Assembly: GCA_001695595.3 (NCBI GenBank) | Contig: MBPM02000013.1 | Location: forward strand, 1,054,001-1,118,000 | DNA from: Plasmopara viticola | Taxonomy: Eukaryota > Oomycota > Peronosporomycetes > Peronosporales > Peronosporaceae | Length of the DNA: 64,000 nt | Direction: 5' to 3' | Notes under the pieces: generated by a model | Databases searched by the model: none | Told to the model about the DNA's origin: nothing | What the model saw: the letters and a program-made list of their open reading frames with translations, nothing else | Shown: one piece after another, positions 46,150 to 56,672 of the stretch | Layout of the letters: each line of letters begins with the position of its first letter | Position numbering within the stretch: the first letter of the stretch is position 1 | Program-made: the position numbers and the translations under genes

Positions 46150-47240
46150 TATAGTATGCTGTGATTCGATTCGCTTCTTTTTGGGTCGAACTTCTCGTTT
46201 GGACGGAGCTGGTGGAAGATGCTCACTCGTTACCAGTTCACTTTCTCTCACAAAGGCTTCACTTCGAGGGCTTCATCGTAGGCAAATAGGTACGTTTTGG
46301 TTGATCACATGTCCCCGAAAAACAATTCTGCACGTGACAGCTAATTTGATAACTTGAGTGCTACTATAAGGTGTCGACATGGAGCATTCATATCCTTCGC
46401 AACACCGCATGTGCACGTACCGCTGGTACTGCTTACCTCAACAGCATACTCCATTGCCTTGTTTGTTCAAATTTGAACCGACACAATAAACATTGTAGTT
46501 GAACTTGGACATACTTAAATTGTTTCCTCGTACATTTTTTAAATTGAAGTGATGGAACTGGCAGCATAAGACGTAAGCACACCCCGTTGTTTGCTCTGTT
46601 CAGAAAATCCGAGCCACTTCGTACCGACTTAGCGTTCAATTGCCATCATACAATCCAAGAACGGCAATTCACGGATTTTTCTGCGCATTGTTCATGGATT
46701 CGACGTCATTGGAAAAAAGCATTCTGTATCGTGAGCATGAAGTATGGGCAATGGACCACTTCCCATAGTCAACGTCAGCCAGCCATTTAATTGCCTCGCG
46801 ATTTAGCTTCATCAGGTCTTCTTCTTTGGCTTCGTACGATTGCCTGGTCAGTGCACGTGCTAGGCCCCATGCATGTTCATTCTTCCTATTTCTAGATCGA
46901 AATTCGCCATAAGGTGACGTAAGCAAAAGAAATGTGGTACCTCGTTGTCATTTCTTTCATTGCTGGCACTAATCTCTTGTCACGATCACATATCAGGAAG
47001 GCTGGAAGTACAGGTAAATGCTGGAACAGGAACTTGATTAACCACGCCCAATATGCTTTAGTTTCACTGCTGACGAATGCGACTGCAACAATCTGAATTT
47101 CATTTTGAAACACTCCACCAACACCACATCTCCGACTTTGGACTCGAAAAAAGTGCCATCCAGTGCCATGCCGGGAAAACTAAGTCCCAAAAAGGACCTG
47201 GCTTACTACACACCGACATCCCGAGTCAATGAATGAAGTC
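46150..47240 (-). pseudogene. MULE-type DNA transposase remnant
   Basis: A decayed Mutator-like transposase spread over several frames. The first catalytic Asp block reads GMALDGTFFESK (near 47165). The next frame has IQIVAVAFVSSETKAYWAWL, then LICDRDKRLVPAM with the second catalytic Asp. A SWIM zinc-finger pattern CTCGVAKDMNAPCRH lies near 46390, followed by a basic SKREVRPKKKR tail near 46195. Order and content fit MULE transposases, but multiple frameshifts and stops make it dead. It begins about 280 bp outside the PLV right end. Terminal repeats were not identified. Confidence 0.75.
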
Positions 47241-47673
47241 TAATACGATCATCAAAGTTAATGAGATTGTCTACGAGGAAAGTCAAATAGAAAAGAAGGT
47301 ACTATAGAAATGATATTGTAAAAGTACGGTCTTGACTACAAGTACTACCTGTTGTCCCATTACACAATGCATATGGATCTAACGCATGAATCCTTGCATA
47401 TAACCAATTGCTGCCCGTAGATTGCATGCGGTAAAATTACGATTTAGAGGTATAAATTCTCTAATTTTTATTTCTTACAAGTTATTTTTGCCATTGTTGC
47501 AAAAATATTTATTGCTGGGTATATTTTTATTCATCACTTTTTGTTTTGGAGGACTATTGATTTGAAAAAGTGTACATTTTTCCTACTTTTTTTATTAAAA
47601 ACTAACTAAATCTCTGAGAAATTGCGATCATTTGATTTGAGTTATTTGTTCCACAACACGTTGTCGTAAGCTT

Positions 47674-47990
47674 GGAAAAGGTTGGGGTGACGCCCTCCTT
47701 CCAGGCGCGGGGGCTAAATGCTCGCACACTACGGGCAGGTGCTCTCGGGCATCTGCAAGTCTCTAACGAGTCTCACCCTCGACGCGACGGTCTCCAGCAC
47801 CGGGCGCCACCTGGGCTCTTACCTAGTCAAAGCTAAACAAAATAATGGAAGACCCTCACGACCTCGGTGCTGGCTGCACTGCCCGCCGAACGAGACCCGA
47901 CGTATGCGGACACCACTCTATGCCGTGGACTAGCCAGACTGAGCATAGCACGTGCATAACTTGGCAACGCGATAACGTAATACATTACAT
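47674..47990 (+). mobile_element. SINE-like retroposon, copy 2
   Basis: Same unit as at 23099-23414, starting GGAAAAGGTTGGGGTGACG and ending TAACGTAATACATTACA. Possible degenerate target duplications GTTGTCGTA (left) and GTTATCGTA (right) flank it. Because of that right flank, GATAACGTAATA can pair with TATTACGTTATC as a hairpin. Confidence 0.65.
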
Positions 47991-48106
47991 ATTACGTTAT
48001 CGTAGTCATAGTGGGAGTAGAATGTGCGACATTATTTTAGAAAAATCTGGCTACTTTAATCCTCCAATCGCATTGTCTAGTTTAGTTGGTTGCGGCAACC
48101 TTCTTC

Positions 48107-49663
48107 TCAGTCGGAAGAATTCGAAAAAGGTGCCGATGTCGTTATCCCAAGAACCATGGCCCTCATCGTGTCGATAAGTCGTCCTTCCAAGAGTCTTGGA
48201 TCATTGGTGGGGTTGGCATACACTGGGGTCTCCACTAGCGTTTCTGATGTCCCCACCTTCCGACCCGAACCCGTACGAGATGCCCCGTAGTCAAAGCCTG
48301 GGTGTCTAATATAGGGCTGACTCTGGTCATCATCTGATGGAGGTCGCACCAAAGGCCAGTCGTCGATGATGTGTTGAATCGACTCGGCATTGCGCGACTG
48401 AAAACGCGTCAACAATTTTCGAGCCCCCTTGATCGAGAGGTCTGGCAGCTTGCGCAAGGCAGCGGCCTCCACCAATCGCATGAGCTCAGCAAACGTCATC
48501 AAGACACCCAGCTCTGCTCGAGCGACCACGACGCGCATGATCCCTGCTTCGTCACTTGGATGAAAGTAACCGTTTGTGCCTTTTTCCTTGCCACTTTGCG
48601 CCCGTTTCTTTACGCGCCGATGCAGCGCCGCAAAGTGCACACCGAATAACCTGGCAGCTGCACGCAAGCTCATGCCCTGTTGTTCAACGGCCGCAATCGC
48701 TTTTTCCCACGTATCGGCCGGCACCGTGTGGCTCAGCTTGTACCCGCGATTGTCGCCCGATGATAACACGTCGTGGGCGGTGTCCTGCATCGCATCGCCA
48801 CTACTCTCGTAACTGTTCTCAATGCATTGGACGTGGGACGTTGACAAGCTGATACTCGGTCCAAGACTAGACCCGGCGTCCCTGCGTCCACCCAGACTGT
48901 GCTTTAAAACCATTGCTGTTGCTTGCACGGACTCGTGTATCAGTTCTGATTGACTCATAGGAACCGGCCGCGCTGTCGCTCGTCGACGATCCTCTACGAG
49001 CATGGCGCGACGTTGCTGTTGCTGAAGATGATGAAGGTGGCGCTGCCCGAAGCTGTGCTTCAGCTGCCCTTGGCGCTTTAATAGATCATCAAGTGGCACG
49101 CCAACGTTCGATGCAGTCATAGAATACAAAGCCATTCTCGTTGTTCCGCAGTCGATGCTGTCCTTACTCGATCCCTTTTCCTTCTCATCGTCACTGGTAT
49201 TGCCACTACTTGGACTACTGTCTGTGGTCTGCACCACACTGGCACTTGAGGTGCCAGAACTATTGCTATTAGCAATGTTTGGACTAGTAGTTGGATCTGG
49301 AGTGGTCGTGGCAATGTGGCTCTCTGCAGACTGCATATCTCGACGCGTCGGCTGCTCCAGCGCAGTGGTCGTCTTGCTGCCACGTTTAATGTTTCTGCTG
49401 CTGAAATCAGCACTGAAAACAAAACTACTAAGCTGCATGAAGCCATGCACGCGCTTGAACTCGAGCACCCAGCGAGATGGTGGAAAGTCTGGTGGGAGCG
49501 GTCGAGCGCCACCTTGACTAGCCACGGCACGCACTGCTACTCGGACGTCGTCGGAAGTGACGTGCTTTTGATGGCAAAGCTGCTCCTTGAGTCTTTTCAA
49601 CGCCGTCTTCTCGTCCGCTTCACTAAGGTAGCGACGCACCGGTGCGGCCGAGCTAATGCGCAT
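48107..49663 (-). CDS. psq-type helix-turn-helix protein
   Basis: Intact 518-residue protein from ATG 49663 (MRISSAAPVRRYL); the open frame extends further upstream, but this start aligns with the paralogue at 24853. The N-terminal 70 residues form a conserved unit (TSDDVRVAVRAVASQGGA, WVLEFKRVHGF). Then come low-complexity Ser/Thr/Asn and a Gln-rich stretch (HLHHLQQQQRR). A pipsqueak-type HTH follows (TWEKAIAAVEQQGMSLRAAA, then RLFGVHFAALHRRVKKRA), and a second helical block after it resembles the region next to HTH domains in transposase-derived proteins (TFAELMRLVEAAALRKLPDL). It is probably nuclear and DNA-binding. It could be a domesticated or transposon-borne protein; I see no DDE nuclease. 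No frameshift in a window where others have many. Confidence 0.75.
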   Translation of the reverse strand: MRISSAAPVRRYLSEADEKTALKRLKEQLCHQKHVTSDDVRVAVRAVASQGGARPLPPDFPPSRWVLEFKRVHGFMQLSSFVFSADFSSRNIKRGSKTTTALEQPTRRDMQSAESHIATTTPDPTTSPNIANSNSSGTSSASVVQTTDSSPSSGNTSDDEKEKGSSKDSIDCGTTRMALYSMTASNVGVPLDDLLKRQGQLKHSFGQRHLHHLQQQQRRAMLVEDRRRATARPVPMSQSELIHESVQATAMVLKHSLGGRRDAGSSLGPSISLSTSHVQCIENSYESSGDAMQDTAHDVLSSGDNRGYKLSHTVPADTWEKAIAAVEQQGMSLRAAARLFGVHFAALHRRVKKRAQSGKEKGTNGYFHPSDEAGIMRVVVARAELGVLMTFAELMRLVEAAALRKLPDLSIKGARKLLTRFQSRNAESIQHIIDDWPLVRPPSDDDQSQPYIRHPGFDYGASRTGSGRKVGTSETLVETPVYANPTNDPRLLEGRLIDTMRAMVLGITTSAPFSNSSD

Positions 49664-51557
49664 CCGGCGCGGCGATTCGGAATTTGTATAACGACATTCG
49701 ATAAAGCTGTTGTGTATAAAAAACACGAATAGGACGACCGGAGTTTGGATACTGTAAGGCTGTAAGGTCGGAGGCTCTGATTGGCCTGCAGAATAAGCTA
49801 ATGGCCTAAAGATTGGGCTTGAAGATAAGTCGTTGGGTTCAGTTCGAGGCAGTGGCTGTTTACCGAGTGAGACAGATTGTGTTATGAGGGGTTTGGCCAG
49901 AAATGGTACTCATTATGGACATGGTGGGTGTCAAGCACTGCTTGAAACCCTTGTGGTGTAAGTGATTACAGTCACGCTATTCCCACCGAGACAGTTCCTT
50001 TATGATAGAGGTGAATGCTTCCGTAATAACCTCCGTGCCAGCTATCTTTGACTAATTAATTGTATTTAATAGAAATTTTCAACATTTATTTATATACGAC
50101 CGAACAGTATCTAGAAAATGAAAAGATATTGTATATTGTACCTTTGGCTTTCGTCTCCGCCATCAGTCCCAGCCAGGCTTCTTAAAGGCTGGCCATCACG
50201 CTATATGTCTTACCTCAGACTTTCTTGTTGAGCTAGTAACGACCATAGAGCAAAGGAGGGTGACGGGCCAATTATTTTCTCATTTAGACTCCCGCACGTC
50301 AGAGTTATTGCTTCCAGCTGTTTTTAAATGAGCCAGGTCAGAGTGGCTAACTTGTTTTTGTTGCCATCAATTGCGATGAATATAACGTTATTGATTTTTG
50401 AATGCGCGCAAATTTACTCCTCTAAACCTTAGCTTTATTTTAGGTCACAATTAAAGCGATTTATATTGCAAATTTGTATTTCTTTTACAAAAATTCTCAA
50501 CTTGTAGATTGCTCGCAATTTGTTAAGTCCCGCCATGAGTTTTAGTTACTCACTGGCTGCTTGTTGTTTCAATACAAAGATTATTGATGGATCCACGCAA
50601 TATAATATTGAGGCCATGTTAGAAAAAAAACCATGTGCGTGATACGATATAGCAGTAAGCCTGCTCCCAATCAACTGGCACCGACAAAGTACTCTATATT
50701 TCGAAGAACTATGTGTCGACGTCGCCACAAATTGCATTTCTGTAGTTTCGCTCACCGTGATGTAGATAAGCAGTAGAAAAAGCTAATAATATTGATGCAG
50801 GCAATTATGGTCACAATGTATACAAAAGTTTACTTAATTGATCACTTTTTCTTCCAGCTGAGTTATACGCTCAAAACAAAAACTGGGTTGGAGTATGTAT
50901 CACCAATTAAACTGTCAGTCAACGGGTAGCATCCAAGATGTGGAAGATGTTGTAGTAGAAATAAATGGATGGCAAATTCCCCTAATATCTGACGCCTTAG
51001 CAGATCTACTAGAAGTGTCGCGAATCGATTGTTCAAATACAGTACTGCCATTCGAGCTACTAATGCTACTTCTACAATCAGTTTGGTCAACCTGTCATGT
51101 TTAGACGGTGACAGACCTGAGCCAGTGGTTGAAACCCTGCGTCTATTTACTTAGTGAGAATGCGACTCGAGCAATAATAAGTTAATCAGGGGTTTAGTAC
51201 AGCGATATGGATTGATACAGCATATTACAATGACAACAAGAAGCAAACAGATGAGAAAGGATGCGAGTCAGTAGATACTCTTGCCTTGTACGAAATTTCA
51301 CATGGGATCCTTTCGAGAAAACAATATGATAGTTTTAGTTAAGCGGTTTTGAGGCCGACGAGATACGTAGCGCATAAACACCTAATAGTTGTGAATACAA
51401 TTCCCCACCAACATTGATTAAGTTAATGTCGAAAATTATTTTTGACCAGATTTTAAACTATTTTGTCATTACAATACCCATTAGGTCGGCAGCTCGTAAT
51501 TCAACCACTGGAAATTAAACACTCTCCCTACACGCGTTTTCACCAAAGAGGTGTGAT
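49664..51557. other. intergenic, no supportable gene
   Basis: Upstream region of the HTH gene and AT-rich sequence. Short frames only; nothing recognised. Confidence 0.5.
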
Positions 51558-51874
51558 GTAATGTAATGTATTACGTTATCGCGTTGCCAAGTTATGCACG
51601 TGCTAGGCTCAGTCTGGCTAGTTCACGGCATAACGTGTGTCCGCATACGTCGGGTCTCGTTCGGCGGGCAGTGCATCCAGCACCGAGGTCGTGAGGGTCT
51701 TCCATTTTTTTAAGCTCTGACTTGGTAAGAGCCCAGGTGGCGCCCTGGTGCTGGAGACCGTCGCGTCGAGGGTGAGACTCGTTAAAGACCTGCAGATGCC
51801 CGAGAGCACCTGCCCGAAGCGCGCGAGCATTTAGCCCCTGCGCTTGGAAGGAGGGCGTCACCCCAACCTTTTCC
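51558..51874 (-). mobile_element. SINE-like retroposon, copy 3 (inverted)
   Basis: The same roughly 316 bp unit in reverse orientation. On the minus strand it starts GGAAAAGGTTGGGGTGACG and ends in an ATTACATTACATC-like tail. Target duplications are unclear. It has small internal differences from copies 1 and 2, for example a shorter A-run tract in the middle. Confidence 0.65.
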
Positions 51875-52309
51875 GTGCGAAAGAAATGAGAATATGTGTA
51901 AGTAATAGCACATACATATTGTATTCGGTCAAAAAGTCATTGAGGTAAATTCCATTGCACACGTCGATTTCTTAAAACTAGACAGAGTAGTGCACGTAGC
52001 GTTCGTCCACTCTTACCCAAGAGACCGAGCTACTCAACCGGGCTACTCAATCGATACACCACCTTTTTTATTCAGGAGCACATCAAGCAGTGGCAATAAC
52101 AGCACTTCTTTGTTGAGCTTGAAATCTCGTCTTGCAGCTTTCAAAGTAGCAGTGTTCGTGAGCCCGCTGGTTCGTCATAAAAAAGCGCTACTGAGCAAAG
52201 CAGCACTTGCTGCTATGGCTGCGTTAAGGAAATATTTCGTGAGGGGGCTGACAATGTAAGTCTGGGCATTCTTCAAGGCTTTGGAGGGCAGCTTTGCACC
52301 TCTAGAGCC

Positions 52310-54260
52310 ATAAAAATGGATAAACAGAAGGCGTACTGAAGACTAGCTGGATTCTCATGATGGGTGTGTATTTGATGTAGACCATGAAACCTAGGACCGG
52401 GGAGTCTGACTACTTTAAAAAAGAAACCATCAGCGGCGAGCTAATAGTTGTCCACACAAGTGTATGATGCTGTCAAATTTATTTTGAATATAGTAGACTC
52501 TAACGCATTTAAAAAACGCTTTATTAACGATTGCTATACGCCAAAGTCGTACAGCAATCGTGCTAAACATGCGATGGCTACACTAGCATAAATTCTGTGC
52601 CGATCAGAGAGAAAATCGAATGGTGTCAATTACTTAATTTTCATCACAGGGCTTTGGTGATTCATTTCTCACCCTGTTGTACGTGCGGACTTTCTGAGTT
52701 AATCAGGAGAATGTATACACTCGAGACAAATACGGGGCATATCAAAGTACTGTGTCATCACTGTCACAAATGCAGAATAAGCTAATATATCCATTGCCAA
52801 AAAGACAGAGACTGGCATAGTGTGGGAGGCAAAATCCCCGTACTCGTTACCAATTTGCAGCATGGAAACTCGAACGAAAAGTCGTGTGATTATAGTAAAT
52901 TTAACATTATATCAATTACCGTCGAATACCCATTTCAAGTAAGACGCGTTGCTTAATAGTATGTCCGGCTGTACGTTGTACAGTGCACTGGAGCTAGTAA
53001 ATTGATGTTATCAAATCAGAATGAGTGGGAAAGACATACCCATCCTGGCAGCTAGTATACCATTTGTATATTATGGGCGAAGTTTGTGATCCCACGAGGG
53101 CTACTTAACTCTCTTTCGACCATCTGGTCGCACAACTATCATGACCATAGCTGCCTCTTCAGTGAACATACCTTAAGGATATATCCGTCCATAGCGAGAA
53201 AAGTAGACTTTTTGAAGCCCAATTAGTCACGAGGCTTAGAAAGCGTCTACAGATTTGGTTTGTGGTGAAGGAGAAAATATATTTTGGCTACTTATAAAGC
53301 AGTCACAATATTTAAGCAGACTTCGCGAGTGGAAAAGCCATCTCGGCTTGGCCTACATTATAATACACTAGGATGTAAGGCAGCAAATAGGCCTAGCCAA
53401 CTATCCGTATAAGCTATACGAATTAAAATCGGACTCTAGGTGATGCTAGGAAAATTAGCACCGGGATGTTTTGAGTACATCAAGAAAAATCCTTAGCAAG
53501 CATTTGTTGTGGCTTTATCGGACCAAACAAAGTTCGACATTGCTTGCGACGCACAACTCGGTGAGAAACGTAGCTTTTATTATGATTATTCGAGATTTTG
53601 CCATAAGAACGCACGGGAGAAGTTCCAAGGGATGTTCTAAACTCTAAGCCTTTTGTAGTCGATATAGATCTGAGCTCCTATAAGTCTCAAGCTGGATGCA
53701 AACCTTGCAAACTCAATCTGCTCGCCAACGCACTTTTGTGTAGGCACATTTCTGATCTGCTCATATCAGCAAAATTGAAGGCTCTGTTAGCCAACAGATC
53801 CGTCTGACACCATGAGCCTATGATGCGGCTTTTTATAGCAGGCTAAGATGCTAAGGTCAAGCTTACCCCTTGACACTAACCGCGGTTGTACCTTTCGATG
53901 GTATACTTCGCTACCAGGTGCTCCAAAACATTCAGTGCTTCGGTTATTGAGAAACTGAAGTTCGATAAATTTTGGATACTCTAACTATTACTTGTTTGGG
54001 AAGAGAGAAAACGAAATTAATGGTCTTGATACGTACATCTGGCTCCATACGTGAGAAGCTTTGAGACCTGCCAAAGATTCATGCCACAGCTCACACGTCG
54101 ACTTCTTTTCAGAGCTTGCCAGAAAGTGTGGACTATTAGATATCAAGGAGCCTTGACTTTTTTGTAACTTTTTCAGACTTGATGACGGCATAAGTATGTG
54201 CCGCTTGAGCAAGATGACTTGTTTGACAACTGTTTGAGCTAGTATAATTTGGGAACAAAA
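52310..54260 (+). repeat. decayed repeat element, copy B
   Basis: Diverged, shortened copy of 26540-29400, collinear over most of its length. Landmarks include CATGATGGGTGTGTA (52358), TATGTCCGGCTGTACGTTGT (52961), CGCACAACTATCATGACCAT (53129), ATCGGACCAAACAAAG (53517) and TATGTGCCGCTTGAGCAAGA (54195). No open frame survives. Element class unknown. Confidence 0.5.
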
Positions 54261-56672
54261 CGAAAGCATCTTTATTGGTGCTTCTTCTTACCATTTGTCC
54301 TTCCGAGCACGATAAGCTAAAAGCAATTCATTTTTCGCCGCTGCGTTTTGGCAAAAGCTGCTTTAGGTTTCAGGAACTCGCTTGCTGGTATCAGCATCGG
54401 ATCATTTTCCGACAATTGGCAGACAAATTCTACCGTGTACTTGAAGACACATGTGCGCTATCCGATGCAGTGCCAGTTTTAGAGTTAATTCTCAATAATG
54501 CGGTTCAAATACGAACGGATCTAATACAGTTCTAAGTAAAGCTGGAACACTGTAAGGTTGAGCTAGCTCTCCGAAGCACGAAAATTATGGTAGAGAGGCT
54601 CGAAATCCATTTTCTTCTTGATTTCTATCTTTATGCTTTTTGCTTGGAGAAAAATATCTGAGTGACTTGAACAGATTTTGCGGAGCAAGAAATGCGGTAA
54701 CATCCCCCCCCCAATTTTTTTGTATAAACAGAGAAGCGAACATTCAAATATTGGCTATGGTATCGTTGGATGCTAACAAAACGTATAACTTCGGTATCAC
54801 CAAATAAAATGAAACACAATTTCACCTGACTTCTTACGGCTTGAATTGGCGCGCACTATCAACCTTCCCAAAAAATTTCGACAATGAGAATTCTTATGCG
54901 ACATTACGATCACCAGGACCCCCAGCCTTGTACGAGTCATACGATGTCTTCAGTATCTCTTCAATGAATTGTCTTCGCGCTCGACATTGCCAGTATAGTG
55001 ATTGCGAGCTGCCATACGGAGGCTGGAAGTTCATATCAAATTAAAAGCTAAACTCTTGTAAGGTTTTACTCTTTTAGCAAACTTTTGAGTATACTAAGTC
55101 AATTGACCTGCCGACGCAGCTCGGAGATTACGCATTGAGATGCACAGCGGTCAATTTAACTGTGTCTCTTAGAAGTCTCCTTCAACTTTGGGTTGAGCAT
55201 GATTTTGCCTTTCATTGAAAATAGTACATATACATAGCACAACGCTGGTCCATTTCCAGCTTTTTTTGCCGTAGTAAACAACATACCATGGGCGAACCAT
55301 CTAAGTGCGACAGGACAGCAGCTTCAAGCTAATAATAGTTGTCTAAAAATCGTAGAAACGCAAAGCAGGCTTTTAAATTGGATGGCCCACCCTACGTTTT
55401 GCTATAGATAGAAATAGCGATGTGATACTATAATGAGAGGCCGAAATTTTGTGTAAATTTTTTATTTGATTCCTTCTGAAAAGAGCCGTGACACCCTATA
55501 GGCATTTGCATACAGATATATTTCAAGAGACCTAGGAATGGACATATATTCCTAGGCCGTGTGTATAAAAAATGAAAGTTTTTACACCCCCATTGCTTGT
55601 AGGCAAGAAAGAAAGAGTGCTGGTAAAGCTGAAAAAATGACTCTTTCATCTGTTCCTTCGTTATTTCTAGAAGACAAATACTTCGGTTAAGTAGTTGAAC
55701 AAAACAACATCTACTCTATAACTCGGCTCCAAGGTAAGAGAGGTCGGACGCCACGGGCATCGCGATAAAGGCCGCCTAAGTGGCCATCTCTACCGCTTTA
55801 ATCGAACGATTTATGTATGGTCTTTACTTTTTTAAAGTTTTAAACCTGTAGCTTCATCGGCTTGGGCCATACAGTAGATGGTACCGCCAAAACCATCGGA
55901 ACTTGTGCTATCTAATTAGAATTTGCTCGCAAGCTCTAACGTTGTGACGCGTTCCAACTGCATGGCACCATGGAAGGCGGCAAATGTAATCGCCTCTCCA
56001 GAAGCCAGCAAGTCTTTCTAACAGTTTAAGCTACTACTTCGACGGACATGAGAAGGTAGCACGGAGTTTATTCAGGTTGCAGGTTGATCTCAACAACCTT
56101 TGAGCAATCATGTCAAAGCAGATCCAATGGCTCTGTCGAGTGGAACATCCGGTCCACTTCACAAGAAGCGTTTGCCACCCGCAATATCGTCCATTCTTTA
56201 CTTCGCACTAAATGGAAGCTCTGCTAATCTCGGCTTTTAAGGAGGGCAAAGAGAGGTCACTTTCGTCTTGTTACACCTCCTCCATGAGCATTAGTATATC
56301 CTACGTTAGCAAATGTACACGCTTGTTGTCTCATCGTGGCTTCGAGATGCGGCTTTTTCGAGGCCCTTGAAGCCCTTGAGAAGCTTCTTGGTAATAGAAA
56401 AGCATGATTGATGCGTGTTTTTATGAATATCAATGAATACGAGACTACGACATTTTCTCAAACTAAATTATACCATTGACGCTTCTAGAAATATGAGCAA
56501 CGCATAGTATTTGAAATGTTGCCTGTCTAAGGCGGCCTTTCAGACCAATGACTATCAAGTAAAATCTAGCACTACATTCGATATTACACACGTCGCATTG
56601 TCGGCAAATCATGCGTTTTTCGAAAATTTATTCAAAGTTCGATTTGCGTCTCGTATTCCTCTTCCGCTGGTA
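54261..56672. other. intergenic, no supportable gene
   Basis: AT-rich sequence with short frames only. A C8 run lies near 54705. The last few hundred bases presumably include the promoter and leader of the PH-domain gene, but no defined element was recognised. Confidence 0.5.

Noticed and set aside
47971..48003. GATAACGTAATA/TATTACGTTATC palindrome as an independent regulatory hairpin
   Set aside because: It spans the tail of SINE-like copy 2 and its flank, so it is more simply explained by the tail plus a target duplication.
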